Shown here piece by piece: positions 1 to 14,400 of a stretch of DNA of 64,000 bases (the first letter of the stretch is position 1; the number at the start of each line of letters is the position of its first letter). This DNA comes from Theobroma cacao. Lineage: Eukaryota; Streptophyta; Magnoliopsida; Malvales; Malvaceae. The position numbers were made by a program, and so were the translations under genes. The notes beneath the pieces are model-generated. The model was not told the DNA's origin, searched no databases, and was given only the letters and a program-made list of their open reading frames with translations. Location of the stretch: contig NC_030853.1 in the NCBI RefSeq assembly GCF_000208745.1, forward strand, positions 16,531,710-16,595,709, written 5' to 3'.

Positions 1-206
1 TCCATTGCCCTAACAAGCAGAACCTCAACCAGCAAGTTTGAATAATTTCCAAACAGAAGGGTTTTCCTGGGTTTTTTTTTTCCCCCCTAAAAAAGGATAA
101 GTTCAACATTGCTACCACAAACAGACAGAAGGACAGACGAGTATTATTGCTCTTCATGAAAAGCATCAGATTATAAGTTTTGAAATCTCACAGATAATAC
201 TTGTAC

Positions 207-1693
207 CTTTCTCCAAAGGAGGAGGTTGAACAACAACATGCATAGTCGTCACTCCACCAGGAATATCACAAAGAGGGCTCTGGCACTCTCCTAGTGTTTT
301 GTTGTTCTCCAATATTTTTCCTGCACTTATTAACTTGACATCTTTCACTGTCCTTGGACCATTCTCCTTCTCTGCCCAAAATGAAAAGAATATAATTACA
401 CATCCAGAACAATTTTGACTCAGAAGAATTTTAATATGACTGGAGCAAAATAAAAAGCAGAGAGGTCTCATGACATACTTGAATCATGAAAGAACATAAA
501 ATGAAATCCGATGCAATTCAATCAGAGACATAAATTAAGACTTCTCCTTAACTACGGTCCAAAATTAACACAAGTAATCTATCCTTACTATCTTGTTTGA
601 CATCGTGTATTTACACAACCATTTCTTTCCTTTTTTTTCCTGTTCACTTAAAAATTAGCCCACTGCATTGCCAATTTTCCTGGTACAGAAAGAGCTAGAC
701 AGCAGAACTTAGCTCAAACTAAGCTTTTAGTTGAACTGAGTAACTCTAATTTACAATCCAAACTAACTGCAACATTCCCCATATGCCAACTAAGGAAATA
801 AAAAAGCAAAGAACCTAAGAGCAAGCAATCAAGAGAAAGAGACAGAGGCATGGAGATGAAAGCAGGATGAACAAACTGACAACAGCAATATCCTAGCATA
901 AATCTTAAAACTTCAGTCTAGGTATCTCAGTTATAAACCGTTCATCAAAAGTGCTTCAAATGTATGTCACTTTTTGAAAGCCCAGAATCCAACACAGACA
1001 CACATTTCCAATAGAAACACCTATGATGCAATAAAGCAAACCAAAAACGTTTACAATATGTTGGTTTAAAAAATGATAAGAAAGGGCAGTATTCTTTGAC
1101 ACTATTAGAATGATAAAAGGTTACATAGAATTCCATTTAACAGCTAGTCATGCTATAATGAGAAAAGGCCTGAACAATTCTTTATTCATATTTCATAGCA
1201 TGCCCCTTTGGTTATCTTGGAAATATTTCATCATTAAGCATTTCATACAGCAATTATAATCAGCATTTCTAATCAATTTACGGAGCAAAGATCAAATTCC
1301 AGTTGTCCTAATTCTGCAGGAAGTAAAGCACAACATAATGATTCTTTTTTCTTGCATAGCTTTCTTTCATCCGAATATTCAAACCAACACGAAAAAATTT
1401 TGAAATGCAATATCCTGATCTCATCCTTCTAGTTCAAACAATATGGAACAATGAAACAGTAACCAAAAAACAATTAGATGAAGAGCAGATATATAAAAAC
1501 AATGAAGCTGAAAGTTTGCCTGCACAAATACATTTGGATCCAATTAAACACCAAACTAACCTTTAGGCCATTGAGCAAGAACACTTTCCTTCAAGGTTGC
1601 AACACTAGTGGCGGCAGGAAAGGTTTTAGGACCAATATCCGATCCGTCAGTCAATCGAAACTTGATCTCCAATTGATCTTGGACCCCAGCCAT
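207..1693 (-). CDS. MUB1/2: Membrane-anchored ubiquitin-fold protein (MUB), 5' two exons, truncated by left edge
   Basis: Two exons are visible: 1561-1693 (starts MAGVQDQLEIKFRLTDGSD, 44 codons plus one base) and 207-371 (KENGPRTVKDVKLISAGK, then the MHVVVQPPP strand). Both join in frame at GT/AG sites. The start is the first ATG in frame with the ubiquitin-like fold. Family knowledge: MUBs are about 115-120 residues, carry a ubiquitin-like beta-grasp fold and a C-terminal CaaX box that is lipidated, and they hold group VI E2 conjugating enzymes at the plasma membrane. The exon with the CaaX box is not in the window, because nothing in 1-206 encodes it. The donor at 206 is intact, so truncation is by the window edge and not by damage. 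The order MUB then GAUT matches both Arabidopsis MUB1/GAUT13 and MUB2/GAUT14 pairs, which supports the MUB1/2 clade. Confidence 0.88.
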
Positions 1694-2560
1694 CTCCAGA
1701 AACCTTACAGACTTGAAAATCTGAACCCCCCAAGATCTTTACTTGGGCTTTCGCCTCAACTGTGTACAAAAATCTCAATCTGGATTGCTGTAAAGATACC
1801 GAGAGTCTTCTCAAGTAACTGGATTGTATCTGTGCAATAATCAAAACCCCTAAGAATTCTCAACTGGAAATTCTGCAAAATTCAATAAAAGGAAAAAGAA
1901 AAAGCAAAATTGAATTACTTGACTCAGATATATTAGAAACAGATATGCACGCAATCTAGTTTGGGAAACAAAGCGTATAAAAGGTAGCAACTTTAAGACT
2001 ATAGGTTATGAATAACTGTTTCCAAGTAACCAAAATTGGGAAAATCCAAAAATAGATTATATTCCACTCCAAAAAATTCAAAGAAAAAAAAAGGAAAAAC
2101 CCAACAACCAGTGAGACACACAAAAAACAGTTGAACACAAAAGACATATTAAAATCACCAAATCTTCAAATTATGGTCTTTAAGATCACAAATCAGCTAA
2201 AATCCGAAACTTTGTCACTCCAAAACCAAATAAATAGTCAACAGAAGTGAAAAGGCTTGATGGGTTATCTTACTTGAGTCTAAAACTGATCTGGGTAGGT
2301 TTCTTTTGGCTGACAACTCCGAGCTTTGAAAGAAAAAAGAAGAAGAATAAAAAGAAACTGATGGGGCTGCTTTGATATTATTATCAAATCAAAAGTAAAA
2401 AAGACAGAGAGAGGAAGAAGAAGAAGAGATGAAGTAACAAATCTCTAAAGACGAGGTTGTTTCGGAGTTTTCAAAGTCTTCTAAATCTGTGGTCAATGCT
2501 TCCATCCTTGCCTTCTCCTTCCAATCCCCTAAGGCTATGGAAATGGACAGATTTCTTTCT
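1694..2560 (-). other. Probable 5'UTR, leader intron and promoter-proximal part of the MUB gene
   Basis: No coding signal is seen. On the minus strand a good donor (CTCAA then GTAAG) lies at 2274/2273, and an acceptor (TTTTGCAG then AATTTCC) at 1873/1872. A leader intron of about 400 bp is therefore likely, leaving an untranslated segment 1694-1872 before the ATG. A second possible acceptor lies near 1838. Purine-rich sequence (pyrimidine-rich on the gene strand) at 2400-2580 may be the transcribed leader or core promoter. This is inference from splice motifs only. Confidence 0.4.
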
Positions 2561-4763
2561 CTCTCTCTTATAGCAATAAAAAAAAAAAAGAAAGTGACCT
2601 TTTTGTTAACTTGCAATGTCCAAACAACTTACTGACGTTAAACTAAACTAACAATAAGAAAAAAAAAAAAACCAAACTAATGTAAACTACCCCTCTATTG
2701 TACATGCATTTTCTATGTGTTTAGGTAATCATTTATCATCCACCAAACCTATTTTAGTACTTACACTTTCAAAGACTTGAAAATCCAAATGTCTCAAATT
2801 CTGTTTACATGTGAGATTTTAAGAACAATATAACTAAAGTTAGGAGGCAAATAGTAGTAATTATTCCCTTAAAAGTGATAAAATGGCTCAACATGTGACC
2901 TATATTGTTTGAAGAATGAAAGTAGACATTTAGGGTCATCTTTCATGGGCTCTAAATGATGGAACAATCCGCTGTACATTTTTGGAATTTGTCAAACTCA
3001 AGGCCTTTTTTTTCTTGTTATTAATTCACTAACCAAACCTTTGAGGAAAAGTCCAAAACATCAAAATGGTTGATCATTTGAATCAAGACCAAGATTTTTT
3101 CAAGAAACCAACTAGGGAGACAACAATGTCAAATCTAAAATTTTCTCTAGCTTTTATAAGGAGTGTCTTAAAATAATTTATTAAAATTATTATTTTGCAT
3201 TAATCATCGATATAATTTCAAAGATTTGATTTTAATTGAATCAAATATTTAGATGCTCGATTACAATATTAAATACGACAACATTTCCGTATCTTAGAAA
3301 TATGCTTAAGATACTCCTTTTGTAAAACCCAATTTTCGTTTGTGTTTGATGGACGGATGCCTAATGTTGAATTGGCAATAAAAGATTTCCATGTCTGCTT
3401 TTGTCTGGCGATTGACATGTCCAAGACCTTTTCAGATTCTTGTACATAAGGCTCTTTGGAATAATAATCAATCAGATGAGGCTAATCAAGTCTTAATCAT
3501 TTGGTTAAATTATTGGGAAGATGATAGCAAGATTTGTATTAAAAGAAAATGGGAAGAGAATCCCATCTGGTAAAGGGAAGGTGGGGGGGAATTAAGGTGG
3601 AGAGGAATGTGTTAAGCACAAGGAACCTTTCACCTAGAAAGATCAGAATTGCCCAAATTCGGTTGTCGACTACTTGTAAAAAGACAGTTATTGGAACCTG
3701 GTTTTCTTGTAATCATCAGCTTAGCAAATTCCACAAATAAGAATCTTTTTCCATTGAGCATATTTGTTAAATAAGAATTTGGTGCTTATTATTACATAGG
3801 ATCACAACTGACCTCACGCCTTCACAAGCATTTCAATGCACAAGGTTGAAAGGCTAGATTTCAATGCAGATTTGGCTTTGAAACCTTGTTTGTAATTATC
3901 AGCCTGTACAGACAGCATGCAAAACATGGGCTGCCCAAAGCCTTGAAACATGCGACTTTCTTGGAGGCTGACAATAACATATCCCTGGGAAAGATGAGCA
4001 GCTCTGCTGGTATATGGGAAAGGGGAGATGACTCTGTAGCACAGTGCAGTCGACAAAGCTAATAACTCAAATATGTTATGGAAAAATTGGAAAGAATTTT
4101 TCTGCACATTTTAAATGTTTCTCGTGAAGTGTACATAACAAATACCGATATATAACCTAAGAAGAGGTCCCCAATTCATGGGAGCTGTAACAAAGCAATC
4201 TCCATGATCTAGTCCTAAAATTCAACAAGATATTTAAAATCAAGGGGGAAAAAATGGGGAAGGAACTAACAAAAATGAAACCAACAAAAATTTTTCAAGA
4301 AAATGGAAGGGAAAAGACAGTCTGGGCTGACGTTGGAGCCTCACCAAATGACCGGCCCAAGCCATTCTCTTCCTACACCAATGAATCCAATGACATCAAT
4401 AGGAGCACTTCTAGTCTTGTGTATTTTGCACCTTATTCCAACATATGCACTAAGCCAAGAATCTTTGCAGGAAGATCAATATCAGTATCCTTTTCCCACC
4501 CGAAAAAATAAACATCGATTGCTATGTTACAAACTGAAAGAATGAATTTCATGCCCATGCTAGTAATGCAGGTCCTTCCTGCAAATGTTTTGAGTGATGA
4601 CGGTAAATGCAGTCCTCAAAATTGTTGCTCTCTTGGCCAATTTTCATCTCACCTTCTCAAATAGATCTCAAGGAAATTTCAGGCCGCAATAGAACTTATG
4701 ACACTTGACTTGCTAGTGTCTCTTCCCAGTCTATCTCTTCTTCTAACTCCTCTAGCTGCTTAA
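2561..4763. other. Intergenic spacer, with the 3'UTR of the galacturonosyltransferase gene at its right end
   Basis: AT-rich sequence without a convincing gene. The short frames at 3391-3740 and 3814-4107 show no conserved motif or splice structure. About 4150-4763 is probably the 3'UTR of the leftward-transcribed GAUT gene, because it directly follows its stop codon. Confidence 0.4.
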
Positions 4764-7700
4764 CTACGATTCCAAAATGTGGCAGTTCCTAACAAAATCA
4801 TTGGAGTAGTTGACATACTTGGTCCAAAATGGCCGAAGATGCTCAAAGCCAATCTGCAACCATGGTTTTGACTGGCCATTGTAATGAATAACTGCAGCTC
4901 TTTTCACATTATCAATATTGGTCTTACTCTGATAGCCCAAGCCAAGCATATGCCATGATGGGTCGATTGGATGAACATGGCCTTTAAATGCAATCAAAGC
5001 AGGTGGTAGAGTTCCAAGCTTCCACATTGTCAGGTTTGACTTCAGGTTCTGCCACAAAGAAACCAACAATCAGAGTAAAATGGTGAAAAAGAAACCGTCA
5101 ATTTGCCAGCATTTGAGATCAAAAACTAAATAATAGTCAATTTCTTATAATCTAAGTTCACATCCATGGTGAAGTTTCAGGTTTCCAAAAATGTTTTTCT
5201 ATCCAACCAAAGATGGTCAGCAACTTGTCACATTTAATTTGAAATGAAAATAATGTAAAACAAAGCGTCAGTTTGCATGCTTTCCAGAAAATATTTTCAG
5301 TAATTTCATGTGTTTGGAAGGGAGAAAATACATTCATGAAGGAAACGCTTTTACAGGTCAATGGAAAATAGGGTGTTGACCCCATTTCCTTTCTTTTCTT
5401 CTTTCCTCCTTTTCTCCCTTTCTTTCTCTCTTTTCTTTCTTTCTCTTTTTTGCTATAAAAACCATGTATCTCTCTCCTATTGCAGCCACCACCAGTGGCC
5501 ACCCAAATTGATAAACTTTGCGGTCTATGTCCTTAGAGTCAGTTCTCTTTGTCTTTTGCGCTGTAACGCTTGCAGTTTTTCCTCAGTTTCTAAGACATCA
5601 TGCTGAATAAACACAGACAAATTTAAATCTTAAAGAGGTATGCATACAAAAACAAATCCTTAAACTAATCTGCTTGTAGAAAACCTAGTAAATTAGCACA
5701 TGTTCTATAGCATAAAATAATCTCATATGTATATTTCTAGACAGCTAGTAATTTGCTTTTAACATAACAAATATATCAGTAATCATTCATCAACAGGAAT
5801 AGCTTCAACTAATGAATCAATCTGAGAATGATGAGTAGCGGGAAAAGAAAGATATAAGGACTAACTTTTCACATTTTATAGAGACAAATAAATGAAAAAC
5901 TTTTCTCAGATTATAATGTTTCTAAATGTTTTTCTCAGGAAAACTTTTGAAGATGTAAATATTTTTAAAGATGAGTGATAGTGGAAATTATTGCTATAGA
6001 TGAGTGATAGTGGAAATATTTTCTATAGATGAGTGATAGTGGAAATATTTTCTATAAAGTGATCCAAACAACAAAAAATATTTTCGACAATTTATCCAAA
6101 TAACAGAAAATATTAGATTTTCAATTAAAATATTTACACAGAAGAGATTTTCTATCAACAAGTTATTTTCTGATACCAAACAGAGCCAAAATGGAATTTC
6201 TTGTACAGAAACAGTGTCATTATACCAGATAGTTATGTAAAGGAAGGATGACAGTGATGAGATTTCAAACACAAGGACAGGGGAATCATTGGTGCGAACC
6301 CTCTTGCAGCTAAGCAGATGATATTACATTTACAAAATTCAAAATAATCAATTTTGATAGTCATTGTGACTAAAGACCAAATAAAGAGGAGGTCAAAAAA
6401 TTAAAGAAACATCAGGAAAACTAGTAGACAACAAGTTACCTCTTTCAGCCAGGAATGATATTTTTCTCTTATATTTGTCTTCCTCCAAGCACGAAGATCA
6501 AAGATATTCATCCCATAAGCCCATGCACATTCATCTGGATCCAAATGCTTCATTATAAGGGGATGGGAAAAATTAAAGTAGTTTCTGAAACGTTTGGACA
6601 TCACCCACTCATCTTCACCTTTACAAGTTTCTACAGCTCCATTAACCTTTCCCCGGAGATCAATCTCCCAAAGGGGAGACAAATCACGCTGAATTACAAC
6701 ATCATCATCTAAAAAGACCACTTTGTCAAGGTTCGGAAAGAGCTGCACAAAACACACAATCAGAACACACATTTTGGGGGGAAAGACTGCACAATAAGTG
6801 AAATTTATAGCAAAAAAATATATATCAGCTGTCACTTTTAGTAATACAAACAGTAATGTGCACACCAAATAGGTGCCTAAAAAGACATTGTTTAAGTTGG
6901 TCAATAAAGATAACACATTCAAACCCAACAAATGCATATCAATATCAAACCTCAATCTGCACCTAATTACAATAATGAATGTCTTCAGTCTTTTTTCATA
7001 TCCATCTCACTTGGTTGATTGAGAAATCATTACATTGTACAGTAATGATCCATAATGATACCAAGCCAAACAATGTTGTCAAACAATCCCTATCTCATTC
7101 AAAGATGTTAGTATGCCCAGTTATGTCAACTTTTGCTCTTTGCAAGGTTAACAAGATCAGTACCCCAATTACAGATAAAAAGTATAATATTATGCTCAAA
7201 GACAAGCTTCAATATGAAGTTCACAGGGAGCAGGAGCAGGAGTGAAAGAGAAACAACTTCTAGCCAACATTGTCATGACCACAAAAAAGGGGGAAAATAT
7301 CCCTCTTCGAATTTGAGAAATAAATCAAAGCATCAAAGGTTCCATGCATCCATGTAAAAGAAGAAATAGTCAGTCATATCTGATTACCTCTGGTAAATAT
7401 ATCCGAAGGTGGTTGAGTAAGGATATGTACTTTGGACTTCTAGCCTGCAATTTTGAAGCGAATGTTCGAGGAGTAGTATCAGACAGATTTGCCCCTGCAA
7501 CATGGTTGCCGTGATAGTAATTTCTGATGCCATTATGGTTCTCTACAGCTTCAAGCACAGGAACATTCTCTCTAGTTAACCAGTCAAACTGGTGAACACC
7601 TTTCACTTCCACAATGGCAGGGGATATAGGGTTTAGTGCAAACCAGGAATGCATACCCGCATAAGTTTTCTTGTCTGTGATGATATGAAAGACAATCTTT

Positions 7701-10700
7701 TCAGGTTCCAAAGAGGACTGGACAGCAGAAGCAACAACTACTGCTGCAGCCAATATATTGTCCGTTGACAGGACAAAGTGGTGGTAAGAGTTGTTAGAAA
7801 GCACAGGGAGTAGCTCAGGAGAAGGCAGTTGTCTGCGTGCATGAGCATTGGAAGAGTATTCATCAGTTAACCGCAGAGAAAGACAGTGGATGCCTTTTGG
7901 AATGGAACTTGCAGCAAAGTGTTTGTTCATCAGCTCTGCAAATTTAGATTCCCTAATTTCCCTTTCAAGTTTCTCCATCTGTGCAGAAAAGACAAATACT
8001 AATTAGAAAGTTCACCAAACTTATAGAGTATGAGAAAATTTGGAATCCATACTGGAATGCAGATACAAATATTTGTTTTTCCAAGCACTTCCTCATATTT
8101 TTCAAGATGTAAATATACAAAAAGAAAAAGTTTCATTTAAAAAGTGACATGGTTAGAATAGGAGCTACAACAAATAAACAGAGAAATGGAAGTTGAAGCT
8201 AGTATTAAAAGGACATCTTAACAACACCTGAGGGTCAAGATACCCTACTAGGGAAAAATAATACTAAAAGAGGCAAGGAGATCAATCAATTTATTCTCTG
8301 CTTGCAAAATTTTTGCAGCCTGATGATGTATCGCTCCAAAAATATTGGATCTGACAAAACACTCCACAAGGGCAACGTGAAATCTTATACAGCCCCTGCC
8401 TTTAGCCTTCACAGACATGACTTTTAATCACTGATAAACAAATTCATCCAGACCACAGAAAGATGATAGCATGTGCTGACACTAGAATTTGAGCAGATCC
8501 ATAGAACACAAACAGGTTGAGGCCCAGCGAACAGATCATGTACCCATAATATAATCCAAACTGCACTTAATATATTCATGGAAGGCCAAGAATGAGGTCA
8601 TTACCTAGTATCAGTTCAGACTTCACAAAAATAACCATCCTACAGAGGTAAAATGGTTACAGCCCTAACTTTCAGCATTTTTGTTCAAAGAGGCCATTAT
8701 CAAGAGTCTTAAGTTTCTTCCCTATAATTCATTAACACCACCCAAAGTAATAATATAAGATGCTATGGACATGAATCAATTTCAATTTTTTTTTTGGCAT
8801 TTTTTCCCCCTTGTTGATTGCAATTTATAAGAACTTAGTCATGAATCATAAAATTTGAGAAACGAAATTCAAAGATTATGTTTAAAATAACTGCATTGTA
8901 TACTGGCTTGAATGAAGGACTTGATCTCTACCAACAGGCTTCGGATTAAGGCTCAGTTAAGTTAAATTGAGTTGAATGACAAATTCGATCATTAAATTAT
9001 TCGGTTGAGGAATTACAAATTTATATTTGAAAAAAGAAAAAAACTGGAGAGAAAAGGGAACAAGCGAAAGAGGATAAGGGAGGCAGAGATAACAGATCTA
9101 ACCAGATCAGTTTATAGACATTAACAAATTAAAACTTGAAACTTTCACAAATAAAAATTGCATTTTTGTCTTTGTGAATATACCCAAGTTATATACCAAA
9201 AAAGAAATAATGTCCAAGTCCATCAAATCAGCAATAGTAGGCAAATAATAGTCTACTTTCATCTAGAGAAAAAGCTTGTTTGTTCACTCTTTTGACATTC
9301 AAAAACTAAAACCCAATAATCATGCTTAGGTGAAGGTGAGGTTCTTAATCTTCTTTAGATCGTTTTTCCATCTGTCTAGAATGTTATGCTATTTGTTTCT
9401 GAAACCCAAAATGCAGGGGAAGAGAGTAAAATCCAAAATAGCATTAAGTTAGTCTTCCATCCAGATTATGCACACTTCTTCCCATTAATACACAGCCAAA
9501 AGTCAAATAACCACCTAAGTGAAACAAACATTTAAACCAATAACTTCAAGGTCTAATATAGTGACAAGAAAATGTTCCAAAGCCAGTTCAAGAATCAATC
9601 CAGGGTGCTTGATTTTTTTTTTGATGCAATGAAAAGAAATAAATATCAACCTTAGCCCTAACAACCCTCACCATGTAAAATATAGCAAATAACAACAAAG
9701 TAAATTAAAAATAACTAAATCTGTAACATGACCATACCATTGCTCTTAACATGAATGCAAAGGTTTTTGCATCATACTGGTTGTTCTTCATTTCAGAAAC
9801 AAGTTGATCAAATGAATCTGGAAGCTTTAGATCATCTGGGATTTCCTCAGTGTTTACTTGATTGAGGATCTTATAAAAGTCCTTAACCAGTCTCTGCTGC
9901 CCCATCATCGTCACCAAAAAAGACCAGCTCAAGTTAAAATCATAAATAAAATTTTGACCACAAGACAAATCCAAAATACATTTCCAGCATGGAGAGAACA
10001 GGATACTTACTCCTGAATCATCAACCCTCCCGAGAAGTCTCGGTCCTAACCGCCTACCTAAACAATCTGAACACAGTAGAACAACAAGAAGGAAAGTCAT
10101 GGACCCAATGACAGCATTATAAAAAGATAAAAGGCAGAAAGGAGGAAATATACCAATCTAGTTAGTTGACTCAGAATGCAACAGGAAAAGCACACTCAAT
10201 TCTTAAATGATCATAGCAAAATTTTATCGATATAAACATTGATATTTAAATAACCAGAAGAACCAAAGAACACAATTAAAAAAATAGGTTACAAGCAATC
10301 AATTTTAAGCACTGATGAGGACATGATTAGATAAGTTTGGCTTCACCAGTTATATAGAAATGATAAAATGGAAAAATATGTATGAATTGAACAAGCAGTG
10401 CAACGGAATGGGTTTTGAACTTTCAGCACTCTCTGCATAATCTATCTAGTTCAAATAATCTGATATCCAAAGCATTTACCAATTAACAAATGAACTGCAC
10501 TAACTTAAGATTCAGATTCAACCAGCAAAATTAAGTCGAAGAAACCCATTGACAGATTTATTTTTATCATATGTGGATCTCATAACAATGTAAATAACTT
10601 TTCACAACTTTCAGCACCGAAGCACACGAATTTGCCACCAACATAAACTGCAAAATAGAGATTTAGGGATCAAGGCAATCATGCCACACTAACAACCAAA

Positions 10701-11460
10701 AATCCTAATCCATCTGTAATCCAAACCAAGCCAACATGTTAGCCAATTAGCTACACCCATACACCAAATCCAATTGACATCAATTGCAAAAAACTGGAGC
10801 ATCATCATGTCAACCAAATCAAATCAAATCAAGAGCCCCCCCACCCCCGAGCTGAGTGCATGACCAATTACACATATCAAACTAAAATTCCAAGAAAAAA
10901 AGTCCAACATATCAACAAAACTAAATTACATGAACATTACAAAAAAGACCCACATAGTATCCAATTAACTCCATCCACACATCAAATCAGATTGATATTA
11001 ATGCAGAAAACATGGGAATCGCGGTTTCAGCCAAATCAAATGCATAACCAAATACACATGAACAAAATGAGAATCAGGATAATTAAGATTCCAGATAACA
11101 AAACTAACATCAAACGCCCATAACAAAAGAAAACCCAAATCAAATCAGTTGCGACCCGTCAAATGCATAACAAAAATAAACCAAATCAAATCCAATCAAG
11201 ATCCGTTAGAAAACAATAAAAAAAACATAGAAAATAAAAGGAAGGGTACCAAATGAGGAGCACTTGTTGACACCTTCAAGGGTAACAAGAGCAGTAAGAA
11301 TGAAGACAAAAGGCAACAAGAAAGCGAGGATGAGAATGGTATGGAAAAGGGTCCTATATGAAATATGTCTGGCTGCCACCTTGATCTTCATTAAGTCAAT
11401 AAACCCATTGTTGCTCGATATCGTTATACTTCTCATGCTAGGCGAGACGTGAAGCTGCAT
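4764..11460 (-). CDS. GAUT13/14: Galacturonosyltransferase 13/14-type (glycosyltransferase family 8), Golgi
   Basis: Six exons join in frame: 11250-11460, 10011-10066, 9738-9893, 7388-7978, 6440-6742 and 4764-5048, giving 533 residues. This equals the length I know for Arabidopsis GAUT13/14. Residues 1-38 are a cytosolic tail starting MQLHVSPSMRSITISS. Residues 39-61 form one membrane span, as in type II Golgi enzymes. A stem follows, and the GT8 domain fills about 210-520. Visible GT8 marks are VVFLDDDVV (metal-binding Asp350-352), WAYGMNIFDL, HPIDPSWHMLGLGYQ and VIHYNGQSKPWL. The family transfers galacturonate from UDP-GalA to homogalacturonan; GAUT13 and GAUT14 act in pollen tube pectin. 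Key residues are intact, so it should be functional. UGD in the same window supplies the UDP-sugar precursor. Intron 3 (7979-9737) and intron 5 (5049-6439) are long and hold simple and tandem repeats. Confidence 0.95.
5971..6057. repeat. 29-bp tandem repeat, three copies, inside a GAUT intron
   Basis: Three head-to-tail copies of a 29-bp unit beginning ATGAGTGATAGTGGAAAT start at 5971, 6000 and 6029. The first copy differs by a few bases from the other two, which are nearly identical. The repeat lies in the intron between the last two GAUT coding exons, so copy-number change would not alter the protein. Confidence 0.85.
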
Positions 11461-14400
11461 CCTTCTCTATGCAGCCCCACCACAATTGGACAACTCTTCT
11501 CCCCTCTCTCCAAAAAGACACCACCTTTCTTATTATTATCAAAACCAGCAGCTGCTGCTCCACAGTATCTCTCTCTGCTCCTCTCCACACCCAATCCTAC
11601 CCGCACCACCATCAGATCCAACCCTTTTCTCTTCTTTTCTCGATTCAAGCTTTGATTTTTTGATCTGGGTTTCCTTCAAAACTCCCCCTTTTCTTGTTGG
11701 TCTTTTTAACAAAGACCACCACCGCATTGGATTTTTAACACCAACCAAAAATTATTGGTTCTATTTTCTTTTTCTTCCCCCTTTTTTTTGGGTTTTTTGG
11801 TTCAAAGAATCAAATTTGGGGGTTTTTTAAATCTGGGTTTTGATTATTGAAACTTTAGCTTGGTTATTTTTTGCTCTGCCATGGATCAAGAAAAGAAAGA
11901 AGAGAGGGAAAAAAAAAGAAAAGAAAGAGAAACTGGGTTTTTTTTTTTTTATTTTTGTGTTAAAAGAATGGGTTTTTTCTCTTTCCTTTTGGGGTTTCAA
12001 GGAGCTCTCTCATTGGTGGATCAACTCCTCTAATTTGCCCTTTTTTCAGAAAATAAAATAAAATAATTATAATTTAATAATTACAAAAAAAAAGAGAGAA
12101 AAAGAATATAATTTTTTTAAAAAAATGAGAACTTTGATGAGTCAATAGCGTGTTGGGTTTAGAGAGAAAAAGATGGGATGAACTTTGACCTTTGAGAGAG
12201 AGAGAGAGCAAAACAATGATCTTAGAGCTAAATTTAGATGTCTTCTCCTAAGTTTATGGGCAAGCATTTGCTTTATATGTGGATATCATTTTCTTAAGTT
12301 TACTTTTAAAAACAAACACTTTTTAAGTTTTTATATCATTCCAATTAAAACTGGAGAGTTTTTGGAATTTGGAGTTTTTGGATTTTGTATTACTACTATT
12401 TTCCATTTGTTAAAAAAAATCCCAAACATTTTAGATTTGTGAGCAAATTGGGTTAAATAAAAAAAAATTCGAATTCAATTATTTTAATTAAGATATTAAT
12501 GAGTTTTTAACAGTTTATTTTTCCTAACAAGTTAATCCTTTTCTGGATGAGTGTTCACTAGATTTAAAATAAATTGTTAATATTTTATTATATGGTTCAA
12601 TTTATTTGTCAAAAGGTTTACAATGTCATGATATTTTCTATGATCACATTAGAACTTATCCAAACTTTGCAAAAGAAATAATGGGTAAAAATTTAGACTG
12701 CCAAATTGATCACATTCACCTTGAGGTAATTCTTGTGGTAATTGGATAAATTTTGCTTTGGATCTTCATGAGTTTGTATACACAACCCAGCATAATTGTA
12801 TTAGTGAAGATTATATTTCTTTAAAAGCTTTTTGTGAATATGACTCAGTTCGATTGCCAAGTTATAAGCTTGTACATAAACGACACAACTTTCTGAGGAT
12901 CACATGCAACCGACACCTGGGGCTGTAGCATAAAGCTTTAGACTTTCTCCAATTTTGCTACAAATAATTAATTTAAATATATAAAAAAATTAAATATTCT
13001 TTTTGGTCAATGGAAATTTTACAAATATTTGTCAATTCATTTATGGCTAACCAATTCAGTAGCAGGGTTCTTTTCCCCTTTTTTTTTAACTTTTTGAATT
13101 CATTTTGTATTCGAAAAGGAAATATTCAAATCAAATTATTTGAACACCAAGTGTGCATATATATATATTTATGGTTAAATCCAATACTTCCATACTAAAT
13201 AAAAATATTTATGACTTAGTAATGGAGGAATAATTTATAGTACAAAATTCATGGCATTGCTTAAAGGCAGAAATATGTCTTATTCATATAGCAATATTGG
13301 TGTAAACATTAAAATGACCCTCCATTGCTCTATTAATTTCTTTATTATGAATATGAATTATGAAGAACAATGACACGCGGATTGGGTTTTATGTATTTTT
13401 CCCACTGTTTAAAGAGTTTTCTAGACTTCAAAAAAAAAAAAAGACAAATAACATGAATGAGAAAAGAATTAGTCAATTAGGGGAGGCAGCCCTGTAGTAT
13501 GTAGACAAAACAAATGGCTTAGCTAATCTCCTCCCTTTCACAAGGAATGTCATGAATGTTGTTGTTGGAGAGGCACCCAAGTACTTTCTTTTTTCTTCTA
13601 GGGTATATCGAATCTCATTGGTCTTTGATTCTTGGGTACCATTCTATTAACCCTATGTCTTTCTCAATGATTTAAACTCAATGCCTCCTAATTACAGTCT
13701 CAATCCCACCTTAATAATCACCTTTTTCTCCATCTAAAAGAGAAAGAAAATAAAAAAATATTACAGCTTAAATCTAAATATTTATTTACGATTTTAAGTC
13801 ACAACTCATATAATTTTGAGATAACTAAGAAAAATTGGTACACGATAACGATAATAATAAGAAGGTTGTCGGATAAATGATTATGCCTAACAACATTTAG
13901 CTAGTGTAATTTTACATAGAAAATCAACTCTTAATCTTGTTCAAAGCCGGCTAACATGAATAAAACCAACCCATTGTTGACCAGGATGTCCAACATTGTT
14001 TAAATCTTAGGCTGAATTGCACATCCCTTTGACATTAAGCTAAAAGTCACAAGTATTGGGTTTAAAACTAATTATTACATTGAACTATTTAACAGCCTTC
14101 TTCCAAAGTTAGGTGACTTTAGGCCAATTGATTAACCAAACTGGCAATAATTATGTTTTTAAGGTATCCTTTCCACTAAACATGTGATTAACGTAGTGTT
14201 TTGTAAGGGTAAAAGGGTTCTAGTTCGTGTTGGATTAGGCTTTGTCCCATGATTGATAACAGAATTTGGGACAAGGCCATGAGGGATGATCTAATCTAGC
14301 ATCAAATATTATACTCTTCTCTTTTTAAGTGGGCCTGTCAAAGAGAATCTCCTAATTGGTAAACAGGCAATAGCACATGCCATGTAGCAGTGAGTTGGAG

